This document shows positions 22,142 to 30,302 of a stretch of 31,828 nucleotides of DNA, piece by piece; position 1 is the first letter of the stretch; each line of letters begins with the position of its first letter. The translations under genes and the position numbers were made by a program. Origin of the DNA: a virus; IMG/VR virus record IMGVR_UViG_3300020214_000072, positions 1 through 31,828 of that record; one strand, 5' to 3'. The notes below the pieces were generated by a model that saw nothing but the letters and a program-made list of their open reading frames with translations, was not told the origin of the DNA and did no database searches.

Positions 22142-23520
22142 TATAAAGCGGCTTTTTTGGCTGCTTGTTTTAGTTGAGTTATATTATTCTTGATGCGCAT
22201 ACGACGATCATACATTGTTTTTAGTATAACTCGAGCCGCTGAGTCTTTTTTCTTAGTAAAAAGAGTATCGTTTTTAGTATAAATTTCATCCTCTTTTAGA
22301 ACATGGCCAGATTTCATTTTACCTAAATAGGTATCTGGCGAAATATTAAATTGAATTTGAACGTTGGGGTACATTGAAGAAAAGTCAAAGCATGAAACAT
22401 ATTTAAAGTGACCCGGAACAGGTTTACTTACATAGGCGCCTTCATATGTTACCTGTTCTTCAAGGTCGCGTTTGTCTGATGCCATTTTTTTGCCGTCACG
22501 TAAAAAGTGCCGACACATAAGAGATTCGGTAATAAACACTGCACTAAATACTTTGGAAACATCGACTTGTGCAGTTTTAGAAATTGCAAATGCTACATCA
22601 AGTAGACTTAGCTTATCTTCAATAAGCTTAACCAGCATTACGTCAATAGCGTTATACTTTACAAAATTTTCAACGTCTTGCTGAGCTTCTATCATTGAAC
22701 CATATTCGTGGTGCAATTTGCTTACACCAAGAATAAGTTGAGAAATATAGTCTAACTTATAATTTTCAACAACCTTAATTGGCTTTAAATTTGTAAATAC
22801 TTCAAGATAGTCAAGCAAACCTAGGTGAACTGGGGACTGGCCTTTGCCGATGAGCTTATCGCAAACCATAGATTCCATTGGCTTGATATTAAGCCGCTTG
22901 CATCGATTTATAAGATATTTCCAGTCAAATTCAATTACATTCCAGCCTGTAATAAAAGGTAGTTTTGGTAAAACTCGATGAAAAAACGTTGACATTAGGG
23001 CTTCTTCTGTTTCAAAGAACATATATTTGATGGAGAAGGTTTGGCCTTGAGCGCGTAAGTATTCATTAATTTCTGATTCCATTTTTGAAATAGCCGCATC
23101 ATCTAGCTTTTTCATTGTAGATAAAATATAGGTCACATTATCTGGGCCGCAAAAAGAAATCAAATTGACCGGCATGGTGGCTTTTGCTGGATCAGGAAAC
23201 TCGTTTGACGTTAACTGAATCTCAATATCGAGAAAATACTTCTTTGGATTATGATCAGAATAAATTTGAGCAAGTTCTTCTTCAGAAAAACGGGTTTGAA
23301 TTAGCTCTTCAATCCTAAAGCGACTTAACCATTTACTTTTACTTTTATCAACAAATTTATTATCCCAGCTACGATATTCTGATGGACGACCGGTTAGCTT
23401 CCAATTGAATTGATCGGCAGCATGAATGTGCTTGACTGCATATGCGACATTGCCCGCTTCATCATAATATGAAACAATTAGTTTAGAATCTTCTTGTTTA
23501 AATTCGGAGCTTATTATCAT
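22141..23520 (-). CDS. gp43: DNA polymerase gp43, N-terminal part (exonuclease and start of palm)
   Basis: The 459-residue product is family B polymerase up to the start of the fingers. Exo I is YFLDIEIQL with Asp98/Glu100, Exo II is GWNVIEFDW with Asp199, and Exo III is KYNAIDVML with Tyr289/Asp293. The GAYVSKPVPG segment follows, and motif A is FDFSSMYPN with Asp379. The chain ends at QAAKKAAL, where the fingers helices begin. Motif B (KxxxNxxYG) and motif C (YxDTDS) are absent, and no other gene in the window carries them. The stop overlaps the next ATG in the usual operon manner, so this looks like a settled gene end. Split gp43 genes are known in some Aeromonas T4-like phages. It needs a second subunit to polymerise. 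Confidence 0.88.
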   Translation of the reverse strand: MIISSEFKQEDSKLIVSYYDEAGNVAYAVKHIHAADQFNWKLTGRPSEYRSWDNKFVDKSKSKWLSRFRIEELIQTRFSEEELAQIYSDHNPKKYFLDIEIQLTSNEFPDPAKATMPVNLISFCGPDNVTYILSTMKKLDDAAISKMESEINEYLRAQGQTFSIKYMFFETEEALMSTFFHRVLPKLPFITGWNVIEFDWKYLINRCKRLNIKPMESMVCDKLIGKGQSPVHLGLLDYLEVFTNLKPIKVVENYKLDYISQLILGVSKLHHEYGSMIEAQQDVENFVKYNAIDVMLVKLIEDKLSLLDVAFAISKTAQVDVSKVFSAVFITESLMCRHFLRDGKKMASDKRDLEEQVTYEGAYVSKPVPGHFKYVSCFDFSSMYPNVQIQFNISPDTYLGKMKSGHVLKEDEIYTKNDTLFTKKKDSAARVILKTMYDRRMRIKNNITQLKQAAKKAAL

Positions 23521-23549
23521 TTTTATCTTACTTTTGGTTAATATACTAA

Positions 23550-24038
23550 TTAATTAGATCCGGTTGAACCAAATCCGCCTGCTCCCCTGTCCGATTGGGC
23601 TGGGAAAACCTCGTCTTCTGATTGACACTCAATTAATTTTGCCTTAATAATCGGGGTTAGGATAAATTGAACTATTTTTTCGCCTGGAGATACAATAATG
23701 GTTTCTGTACCACAATTATAGTGGTGAAGGTGTAGTTCTCCCTGATAGTCACAATCTACAACTTGGGCTCCAACCTGGAGTCTCTTTTTTGTAGCAACCC
23801 CGCTCTTATTATATGCGATTAGGGCTGTGTGTAGAGGAAGTCTTGCACGGATTCCGCTTGGAATCAAAACGTCTTCTCCTGGTTCTAAATGAACAGCTTT
23901 AAAATCATTTGGAACAAAAAAATCAATTCCGGCAGACCCGGGTGTTCCATATTCTGGAGTTTTTACGTCCCTAGTCTTGATAAATCTGATCAATTCTCCT
24001 CTGGAGAGAGGTTTTGGAGTTCTTTTCATTGCTGTCAT
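23550..24038 (-). CDS. dut: dUTPase (deoxyuridine 5'-triphosphate nucleotidohydrolase)
   Basis: The 162-residue product (or 159 from ATG 24029, MKRTPKPLSRGEL) has the trimeric dUTPase motifs in order: motif 1 PGSAGIDFF, motif 2 IPSGIRARL, motif 3 NKSGVATKKRLQVGAQVVDC with DYQGEL, motif 4 GEKIVQFIL and the Gly-rich C-terminal motif 5 RGAGGFGSTG. It hydrolyses dUTP to dUMP, keeping uracil out of DNA. It is the first gene of the long minus-strand replication unit and lies 29 bases upstream of the polymerase. Its own 5' region is shared divergently with the tail sheath gene. Confidence 0.94.
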   Translation of the reverse strand: MTAMKRTPKPLSRGELIRFIKTRDVKTPEYGTPGSAGIDFFVPNDFKAVHLEPGEDVLIPSGIRARLPLHTALIAYNKSGVATKKRLQVGAQVVDCDYQGELHLHHYNCGTETIIVSPGEKIVQFILTPIIKAKLIECQSEDEVFPAQSDRGAGGFGSTGSN

Positions 24039-24074
24039 GTGAGTAATCAGTTTTTTAGTACTTTCTTATACTGT

Positions 24075-24089
24075 CTTAGATATACTAAG
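24075..24089. promoter_or_regulatory. Inverted repeat in the dut-sheath divergent region
   Basis: CTTAGATATACTAAG has 5-bp arms around ATATA. It lies between the divergent dut and sheath genes and could be an operator or part of the dut promoter (a TATAAG box lies near it on the minus strand). No function is shown. Confidence 0.25.
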
Positions 24090-24101
24090 ATCTTTACGCT
24101 G

Positions 24102-24109
24102 ATAAATAA
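24102..24109 (+). promoter_or_regulatory. Distal late promoter core (ATAAATAA) before the sheath gene
   Basis: This is a second exact copy of the late motif in the 146-base dut-sheath gap, 75 nt before the ATG. It may give a longer leader or be a relic. Confidence 0.4.
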
Positions 24110-24148
24110 TGATAGCAAAGGACAATCTAGACCAAAATCATGAGTCCT

Positions 24149-24166
24149 AAGTTAAATAAATAACTT
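24149..24166 (+). promoter_or_regulatory. Late promoter core inside an inverted repeat before the sheath gene
   Basis: ATAAATAA at 24156-24163 ends 21 nt before the sheath ATG. The motif lies within a perfect inverted repeat, AAGTTA-aataaa-TAACTT (24149-24154 and 24161-24166). Confidence 0.6.
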
Positions 24167-24184
24167 AAAAATAGTAGGACCGAA

Positions 24185-27100
24185 ATGGCACAAAAATTAA
24201 ATCTTAATCGCTTTAAATCAAGTGGCGTATACACGGTAGAAATCGATGAAAGCCAAAATATTGCTTTGCCTCTAGGAACTGGCCGATTAATTATCGGATC
24301 TAGCAAAAGAGGCCCGATTAACACTGTTGTAGCGTTGAGCGACTTAAATAGCGCAGTAGCAGTTTATGGCGAAAAAGATACTAAACTTGAAAGTAGGGGT
24401 AGTTATTTCCATAGAACACTTGAAGTAGCCCTAAGAAGAGGCCCAGTTTTTGCTTTGAACGTATTGCCAACAGACGATACACTTGACAAAGTAAAATTTG
24501 CAACGTTTAACACTGAATCTGCATCATTTAGTTCAGATCTTGGTGCGGCTGCATTTGAACAACCTCTTTCTAGCTTCTTTAACACACAAAAACTTTGGTT
24601 TACTGACGAAGATCAGTTTAACAGAACTAAAAATAACGCGTTAGGCCCTGAGGATGACAATAAAATCTTTTCAATTGTTAACTTAGGAAAGCGCCCTATT
24701 ACTGTTTGGGCTAAGCTTGCTGATGTAAGCGGTTACGATGTAACCGTAAAAGAATATTATAAAGTAACCGGTGGTGACAAAGTAACCATTCCTACCTATC
24801 TTCACCCAGATGATATTGTTGCTGACTATATAGTCGAAGTTATTGCAGTAGAAGGAGAGTGGACAGATAACGTAAGACTTGCAAATGACCCAGTATTTAA
24901 ATCATATTTTAACGAAAAAGGTTTAATTATGTCAAAACTTAATGGCTTCTTGAATTTAAGAGAAGTTAAGGTTGTTGCTAGAGTAAATGGTTCGCTAATT
25001 CCTCAATTTAAAGATCCATCTGGTTCAGATATTTCAATTGACAGAGTATTTAACAGACTATTTTCTCAAACTGAATTATTTTGCGCACTTGATGAAAATA
25101 AAATCGAATTAATCGATCTTGAAACTGCTTTTGCAAATGCAAACATGGATTCTCACAGAATTGATCTTGCTGGTCATGGTTATTCTGATCTAATTGCAGC
25201 AGATGATCAAGATTACTTTATTGATAATGGTTTTACTGGAAATTACACAGATGCTAATGCTAAATTAGATGTACTTGGTTATAAAGCCCCTGTTAAAAAC
25301 ACTGCAGTATTTGAAGTTACAACTGGAGCTAACGATTCATCAAGAGTAGTAACAGAGTCCGGCAATCAAATTATTATAGCTCGTGAGGGAACTCAACTCT
25401 ATGCTGCATGGGATAACGGATTCTTGGTAACAGGAAATGGATTTATCCTAACTCAAAATGGAACGGCTGCTACTAAATACATAAAAATCGAGGGCGGTTA
25501 TACTGAGGTTGTTGCTAACGTGACTAAGAACTATATTAAAATTAAAGCCTATGACAACGTTGCTCTAACTAACCAAACTGCAACGATTCCAGTAATCACA
25601 GTTGGACCAGACACTTTTGTTAAAATTTCTCTTGATATTCACGCAGCAAATTCTACCACAAAGGTATTTGATTTTGCAGCTGAATTGGCTGCGGAAGATG
25701 TACCAACTGAGATTTCTACAACTAAGCTTGCTCTTAATAAAATTGAGATGAAAGTTCTTGCTTCAACTTCTGTGACAGTTGGAAGCGGCCAGCCGACTGT
25801 GACTGCAAACAATGCAGCATATTTAGCAGAGGTTAGTGAATTTGTAAAACCTAATCATTTTGTTAAAGCTAAAGCAAACGGCAATGGAAGAACCCGATTC
25901 TTAAAAATTGTTTCGGTTGCTGGCACAACTGAAATTGGTGCGCCAACCACTGTTGTAACCCCAGCTGTACCCGCGGTTAACGAAACCAATATCGCAGTTG
26001 ATTCATTTAATACGGGTGCAACCACAATTACGCTTTCTGCCAATAATGCAAACATTGTAATTGGCTGTACAGTAAGTGGTACCGGTATTGCCGCAAACAC
26101 AACGATAACAAACAAGGTTGGTCTTGTTTTAACCTTATCTGCAGCGACCACTGCCGCAAGTAGCGGAACCTATACATTTACCAAAGCAGCGATTGCAGCG
26201 GTTAATACTGTTACTGTGAAAACCTTTAAAAAGTTTTTGGTAACAACATTAGTACCAACTGATGCTACAATTCTAGGTATTGATATTGATTCTTTGATTG
26301 TTTTTCATAAAGGAATTAAAAACTACATTTCTTCGGTAAAGGGTATTGTACTAAGCGGATTTACTATGAGAGATGCTCAACTTCCAAATGGAACGGCGAC
26401 TCGTCAATCTGAGATCCTAGGCTGGCTGTATGAATATACTAATATTGCAAACACTCTAGCTGAAGGAGAGGCGGTTGATTTTAGATACATTATTGATACT
26501 TATGAAGGTGATATCTCTGGCTCTTCTAAATATTATTTAGCAAAAATTGCTGCAGATAATGGACAGTGTTTAGCTATCCTAAATTCACCTTCGTACAGAC
26601 AATTAGAGCTTTCAGCTGAACCTTCATTTGCTGATGCAGTTACTAAATTAGTTTCAGCTAAGCATATTGCGGATGGCGGTAATCTAGATCTTAATCCGAC
26701 TAAAACTTTCAAATTTGTCGACGAAGACGTTAATGGAGTTCCAATGGGATCCTATGCTGCATATTTTATGCCAAATCTAATCGTAAACGATGGTGGAAGA
26801 AATAAATCAGTTCCGCCTGCAGCGTTTGTTGCAAATGCGTTTATGAATAAATTTGAAGCGGGCAGACCTTTCTCAATTGTTGCTGGTAAAAATGGTGTCT
26901 TAGGTGATCCCGAAATTGTTAACGTTGAATATGAATTATCGCAAGAAGACAGAGATCAGTTGGAACCGGCCGGTTTTAACTTAATCGTTCGTCGTAGAGG
27001 TTTTGGTATCATGGTATTCTCAAATAACACCGCGTATCAAAAAATTAACTCAGCTCTTAATAATACTCACGTTAGAGAGGCTCTAGCAACAATCGAAAAA

Positions 27101-27403
27101 GACATCGAAAGAATCCTATTCAACTTCTTGTTTGACTTTAATGATGAAATTACTCGTTTAAGAATCAAAACTCTAGTTGAAGGTTACTTAGAAAGAGTTA
27201 AAAATGCTCAAGGTATTTCAACATATACTGTTGTATTTGATTCAACAAACAACGGACCAGAAGTACTATCTGCAAACTCTGCAATCATCGATGTATTCCT
27301 AGATTTTCCAAGAGGTATTCACAAATTCATCAACCGTATTACAATTACAAGAGTTGGTGGAGGTCTTTCTTCAGAATCAACTGGATTTATTCCTTCATTC
27401 TAA
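24185..27403 (+). CDS. gp18: Tail sheath protein (gp18-like), enlarged
   Basis: The 1072-residue product starts with a T4-type sheath N-terminus (SSGVYTVEIDESQNIALPLG, RLIIGSSKRGPINTVVALSD, YGEKDTKLESRGSYFHRTLE). It ends with the sheath C-terminal domain: GFGIMVFSNNTAYQKINSAL, LATIEKDIERILFNFLFDFN and FPRGIHKFINRITITRVGGG. T4 gp18 is 659 residues, so about 400 extra residues lie in the middle (about 300-720), the surface-facing part of known sheaths. These include an Ig-like segment with CTVSGTGIAANTTITN at about 627-642. Hexameric rings around the gp19 tube contract to drive injection. It is transcribed alone on the plus strand between two minus-strand blocks, with late motifs upstream and a terminator downstream. 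Confidence 0.9.
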   Translation: MAQKLNLNRFKSSGVYTVEIDESQNIALPLGTGRLIIGSSKRGPINTVVALSDLNSAVAVYGEKDTKLESRGSYFHRTLEVALRRGPVFALNVLPTDDTLDKVKFATFNTESASFSSDLGAAAFEQPLSSFFNTQKLWFTDEDQFNRTKNNALGPEDDNKIFSIVNLGKRPITVWAKLADVSGYDVTVKEYYKVTGGDKVTIPTYLHPDDIVADYIVEVIAVEGEWTDNVRLANDPVFKSYFNEKGLIMSKLNGFLNLREVKVVARVNGSLIPQFKDPSGSDISIDRVFNRLFSQTELFCALDENKIELIDLETAFANANMDSHRIDLAGHGYSDLIAADDQDYFIDNGFTGNYTDANAKLDVLGYKAPVKNTAVFEVTTGANDSSRVVTESGNQIIIAREGTQLYAAWDNGFLVTGNGFILTQNGTAATKYIKIEGGYTEVVANVTKNYIKIKAYDNVALTNQTATIPVITVGPDTFVKISLDIHAANSTTKVFDFAAELAAEDVPTEISTTKLALNKIEMKVLASTSVTVGSGQPTVTANNAAYLAEVSEFVKPNHFVKAKANGNGRTRFLKIVSVAGTTEIGAPTTVVTPAVPAVNETNIAVDSFNTGATTITLSANNANIVIGCTVSGTGIAANTTITNKVGLVLTLSAATTAASSGTYTFTKAAIAAVNTVTVKTFKKFLVTTLVPTDATILGIDIDSLIVFHKGIKNYISSVKGIVLSGFTMRDAQLPNGTATRQSEILGWLYEYTNIANTLAEGEAVDFRYIIDTYEGDISGSSKYYLAKIAADNGQCLAILNSPSYRQLELSAEPSFADAVTKLVSAKHIADGGNLDLNPTKTFKFVDEDVNGVPMGSYAAYFMPNLIVNDGGRNKSVPPAAFVANAFMNKFEAGRPFSIVAGKNGVLGDPEIVNVEYELSQEDRDQLEPAGFNLIVRRRGFGIMVFSNNTAYQKINSALNNTHVREALATIEKDIERILFNFLFDFNDEITRLRIKTLVEGYLERVKNAQGISTYTVVFDSTNNGPEVLSANSAIIDVFLDFPRGIHKFINRITITRVGGGLSSESTGFIPSF
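25973..26205 (+). repeat. 75-codon Ig-like cassette bounded by 8-bp direct repeats in the sheath gene
   Basis: GCGGTTAA occurs at 25973-25980 and 26198-26205, exactly 225 bp apart, in the same reading frame (AVN at 597-599 and 672-674). Surrounding peptides also match (TPAVPAVN and KAAIAAVN). The segment between encodes one beta-rich domain with the GTGIxAxTxI pattern common in phage surface proteins. Confidence 0.6.
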
Positions 27404-27422
27404 TAAGAACCCTAATAAACAG

Positions 27423-27449
27423 AAAAAGCCGCATAAAGCGGCTTTTTTT
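27423..27449. terminator. Bidirectional terminator between sheath and groES
   Basis: AAAAAGCCGC (27423-27432) pairs with GCGGCTTTTT (27438-27447) around an ATAAA loop, with a T7 run on the plus strand and A5/T5 on the other. It serves the convergent sheath and groES genes. Confidence 0.92.
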
Positions 27450-27466
27450 ATGTAGTTAGTTTTTAA

Positions 27467-27781
27467 TTATCTTTCTCCGGGTTCAAGAATTGTTGGAATT
27501 GAATCTGCTACGATTTTTGCAACAATTTCATGTGCAAGAACGATTAGATAATTTTCGCCATTCCACTGCATATCTAGTCCAGCGTGTCGTTGATAAATTA
27601 CTTTATCGCCTGGCTCTAATGGAATAGGGCGATCGGTTCCTCCGCCGACTGCAACAACGGTACCGCTGTTTGATCTCTTTCTGGTATCAGGTGGAAGAAT
27701 AATACCGGTTTCGGTCTTTTTGTTTTGTTCGTCTGGTTTAAGTACCACACGATCATAAATTGGGATTATTGGTGAATTCAT
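27467..27781 (-). CDS. groES: GroES-like co-chaperonin
   Basis: The 104-residue protein shows bacterial-type GroES sequence: PIYDRVVLKPDEQNKKTETG leading into the mobile loop GIILPPDTRK, then SGTVVAVGGG and LEPGDKVIYQRHAG. T4 gp31 replaces GroES for folding gp23 but is barely similar to GroES; here the sequence is plainly GroES-like, suggesting acquisition from a bacterium. It would cap host GroEL for folding the capsid protein. The ATG overlaps the RNase H-like gene stop (ATGA), and a terminator follows. No GroEL gene is in the window. Confidence 0.92.
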   Translation of the reverse strand: MNSPIIPIYDRVVLKPDEQNKKTETGIILPPDTRKRSNSGTVVAVGGGTDRPIPLEPGDKVIYQRHAGLDMQWNGENYLIVLAHEIVAKIVADSIPTILEPGER

Positions 27782-28887
27782 TTTGCTGAATGATATTTTT
27801 TAAACGCCGGCAAATCAAATCTCTTAATAGAATCAAAATCAAATGACTCTCTGATAGATCCAGAAAGCTTAGCTGGGACGTGATCTATAGATAGACATAT
27901 TAGTCTAATATTAAAGTCTAAAGTTCTTCTGAATTGATCCTGTGCTTCCTGAGATGTTATTTTTAATTCATTGATACTCTTTTCTATAATTGAATCCTTT
28001 ATGTAAGGATCGTTAGTTCTTAATTTATGCACAATCAGAGACGAGTCGCCATCTTGCTCTTTTACCAAAGAGACGACTGCTTCTAATTTGGTCTTTGTCA
28101 TTTTTGGATGAACTCTTGGAATAGAATCTGATGAATCTCCGCCTAAAATTTTAGTTAAAAGCTCCTCTGCTGGATCCACTTCATACTTAACAAAATCTCG
28201 TTGAGTAAGCTCTCTAAGAATTTCATCAATGTTTGAATTATCTACTGCAGATTCAAAGTTAAAGATATCGACCGGCGCTAATTCCTTTTTCTTATTTGCA
28301 ATAAATACTCTTTTATTTTTGGTCATCATTTTTGGTGTAACTAAAATAATAGAGCGATTACCACTTTCTAATAATTGGATTAGATCCTTATCAACTGACC
28401 AAATACAAAAATCTCCTTGAAAATTATCGATAATATGCGCGATTAGGTCATCTCCCTCTGCGCCAACGACTCTGGCAGAAACTGCGCCCATTCCCTTTAA
28501 TTCTGAAAGAATTTCTGTCTGAAATAATTCAAAAAAGAGGTATATTTTATCATCGTATTTTCGATTAGCTTTATATTCAAATTGATCATCAGGCCGATCT
28601 TCCTTTTTAAAAAACTGCTTAATGTATTCTTTTCTCCAACTCTTTGAGTCAAATACAAAAAATACAGCCCCGGTGCCGCCTTTAAATGGGGAGACAATGG
28701 AGCTGAAGTAGTTGATAACAAAATTTCTAAACGTTACAGCGGCTTGCTGCTTAAGCATAAACTTGCTGTCGTCCAATAGATCATTGACAAAGTACTTTTC
28801 ACCAATTCTCTTGTCTTTTTGAAGCATATTCTTGACAATTGAAACGGAGACATTAAGAAAAGCATTTCCATCAATTACTATATTCAT
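27778..28887 (-). CDS. rnh: 5'-3' exonuclease / T4 RNase H-like FEN nuclease
   Basis: The 369-residue protein has the FEN/5'-nuclease acidic motifs in order: VIDGNAFLN at 3-11, FFVFDSKSWRKEYIKQFF near 76-93, YKANRKYDD near 104-112, GAEGDDLIAHI with two acidic residues, SVDKDLIQLL, and LGGDSSDSIPRV, the helix-hairpin-helix metal site. In T4 the homologous RNase H removes RNA primers during lagging-strand synthesis. It is longer than T4 RNase H (305). As in T4 it is in the same cluster as gp32. Its ATG overlaps the stop of the upstream small gene by one base. Confidence 0.88.
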   Translation of the reverse strand: MNIVIDGNAFLNVSVSIVKNMLQKDKRIGEKYFVNDLLDDSKFMLKQQAAVTFRNFVINYFSSIVSPFKGGTGAVFFVFDSKSWRKEYIKQFFKKEDRPDDQFEYKANRKYDDKIYLFFELFQTEILSELKGMGAVSARVVGAEGDDLIAHIIDNFQGDFCIWSVDKDLIQLLESGNRSIILVTPKMMTKNKRVFIANKKKELAPVDIFNFESAVDNSNIDEILRELTQRDFVKYEVDPAEELLTKILGGDSSDSIPRVHPKMTKTKLEAVVSLVKEQDGDSSLIVHKLRTNDPYIKDSIIEKSINELKITSQEAQDQFRRTLDFNIRLICLSIDHVPAKLSGSIRESFDFDSIKRFDLPAFKKYHSAK

Positions 28888-29201
28888 TATTTAGATTTTT
28901 TCGCAGCCGGTTTGGCTTTCTTTGGAGCCTGTTCTACTGCAGGTTCTGGTTGAGCGGCCGCTGATGGAGTAAGTCGACGAATCGCTTTTGCAATAAGTTC
29001 GGCTTCATCCAAATTATAGGCGCCTTTAATTTGTCCATGATTTGCAGCAGAGATCAATACAATCAGTGAATGCTCCGGGGTCAAATTTTCCAAAAATTTA
29101 TCGTAATCGGCTTTATCTGTATAAGAAATAGTTGATAGAAGATAGTTTTTTGGAACTTCTTGTTGAGGAGTTTCTTCAGTATTTAACTGTTCTTGTGACA
29201 T
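28887..29201 (-). CDS. Unknown small protein with Lys/Ala-rich tail, 104 residues
   Basis: I do not recognise this protein. The N-terminal 20 residues are Glu/Gln-rich. A central compact part of about 60 residues (NYLLSTISYTDKADYDKFLE, NHGQIKGAYNLDEAELIAKA) is followed by a Pro/Ala/Lys tail ending PAAKKSK. Such tails often bind nucleic acid. It sits between gp32 (21 bases upstream) and the RNase H-like gene, the slot that in T4 holds genes 59, 33 and dsbA. It lacks the hydrophobic C-terminal clamp-binding end of gp33, and I see no gp59 or DsbA similarity. Confidence 0.7.
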   Translation of the reverse strand: MSQEQLNTEETPQQEVPKNYLLSTISYTDKADYDKFLENLTPEHSLIVLISAANHGQIKGAYNLDEAELIAKAIRRLTPSAAAQPEPAVEQAPKKAKPAAKKSK

Positions 29202-29222
29202 GTGATTAAAATTATTTTAAAA

Positions 29223-30245
29223 TTATAGAGAAGCCAGTAAGTCATCAAAATCATTAGATGAAGTTTTAGCTGGTGCGGCCTGCTTTGGGGCTGGCGCAGA
29301 GTCAAAATCATCAAATGAATTAGTTTTAGCAGCTGGCGTCATAAAATCTAAATCATCCGCTACAACTCGATTTGTTGGTTGTGAGCTTTTAATTGCCGAA
29401 AAATGCGGCTTGATTTTTTCATCGCGAGTATTTGCTAAAACTGAATCAAGAATAGACTTGTGCGGAATAATTGCTTTAATAAATTCTGCAACCTTCTCAT
29501 AGTCAGAATCTGACCACTCTTTATAGAAATATTGAGAAAGATCTGGTGAATTTTTTTCCAGGAATCCTTTTACATAGGCTTGTACCTTTTCTTCACCATT
29601 TACTGGAAGTTCTCGACCATCATCTAATTTTAAGATTAGAGGACTTGTTTCTGACATAAACTTAGATGAAGAATAATCTCTCCAGCTCTTAGTTTTACGT
29701 TTCACTACAAGTACCATATCCTTTCCTTCTAACATTGAATAAGGATTAATCTTTTTGATATTGATCAATTCTGCTTCTGGGCTCAATTCTTGCTGAATAA
29801 GATTGTCGATATTATAGCCGAAACTATAAACTTTGATTTTTCCTTCTAGCTGAGGAAATTGAGGATCCTTTTTGATGTAAACGAGAGAGTAATAATTATA
29901 GGCTCTCATGAAATTCTTTTGGATTTCTTTTACAATTTCAGGCTCTTCGTTTGCTAATTTACGAAGTTCAAGATCAAGCGTCCATAGAATTGAAGATTTT
30001 CCTAATGAAGATGGGCAATCGATTGTAAATCTTTCACCAGTTAATGGGTTGGTCATTCTAGCGTAGTACTTTTTGTACTTACTCTTAGAAGGATCCCCGA
30101 TCCAAGGAATAAATCTGATTACGGAGCGATAAACTCCATTTTGGGCCTGGTCTGGGCCAGGATTGTAGAGATTTTCGTCTACTTTGCGTGCGGTGCCAGC
30201 TTTAGGGGCGGTAAAGTCGTCGGTGTTTAAATTAAATAAATCCAT
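29223..30245 (-). CDS. gp32: Single-stranded DNA-binding protein (gp32-like)
   Basis: I choose ATG 30245 (MDLFNLNTDDF), giving 340 residues; an upstream ATG at 30287 adds a poor leader overlapping a promoter-like box. The core has VYRSVIRFIPWIGDP, matching the AVIRFLP strand of T4 gp32, then TGERFTIDCPSSLGKSSILW, SLVYIKKDPQFPQLEGKIKV and SKFMSETSPLILKL. The C-terminal tail carries acidic clusters (DDLDFM, FDDFDSA, NDFDDLLASL) like T4 gp32, which recruit replication proteins. Only one of the four zinc ligands of T4 gp32 (the cysteine of DCPSS) is at a matching place, so the zinc subdomain seems lost. It coats ssDNA and supports UvsX and the polymerase. Confidence 0.9.
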   Translation of the reverse strand: MDLFNLNTDDFTAPKAGTARKVDENLYNPGPDQAQNGVYRSVIRFIPWIGDPSKSKYKKYYARMTNPLTGERFTIDCPSSLGKSSILWTLDLELRKLANEEPEIVKEIQKNFMRAYNYYSLVYIKKDPQFPQLEGKIKVYSFGYNIDNLIQQELSPEAELINIKKINPYSMLEGKDMVLVVKRKTKSWRDYSSSKFMSETSPLILKLDDGRELPVNGEEKVQAYVKGFLEKNSPDLSQYFYKEWSDSDYEKVAEFIKAIIPHKSILDSVLANTRDEKIKPHFSAIKSSQPTNRVVADDLDFMTPAAKTNSFDDFDSAPAPKQAAPAKTSSNDFDDLLASL

Positions 30246-30267
30246 TTTGCTTTGGTTTTTTATGTTT

Positions 30268-30273
30268 ATTATA
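30268..30273 (-). promoter_or_regulatory. Candidate -10 box upstream of gp32
   Basis: CTATAATAAAC on the minus strand, 22 nt before the chosen gp32 ATG. It supports an independent gp32 transcript and the downstream start at 30245. The -35 region is not clear. Confidence 0.3.
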
Positions 30274-30302
30274 GATATTTTACCCAATAAACATCCAAAG
30301 TT

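Noticed and set aside
28887-29201. gp33 late co-activator, from its position near gp32
   Set aside because: The C-terminus is Lys/Ala-rich instead of the hydrophobic clamp-binding end of gp33.
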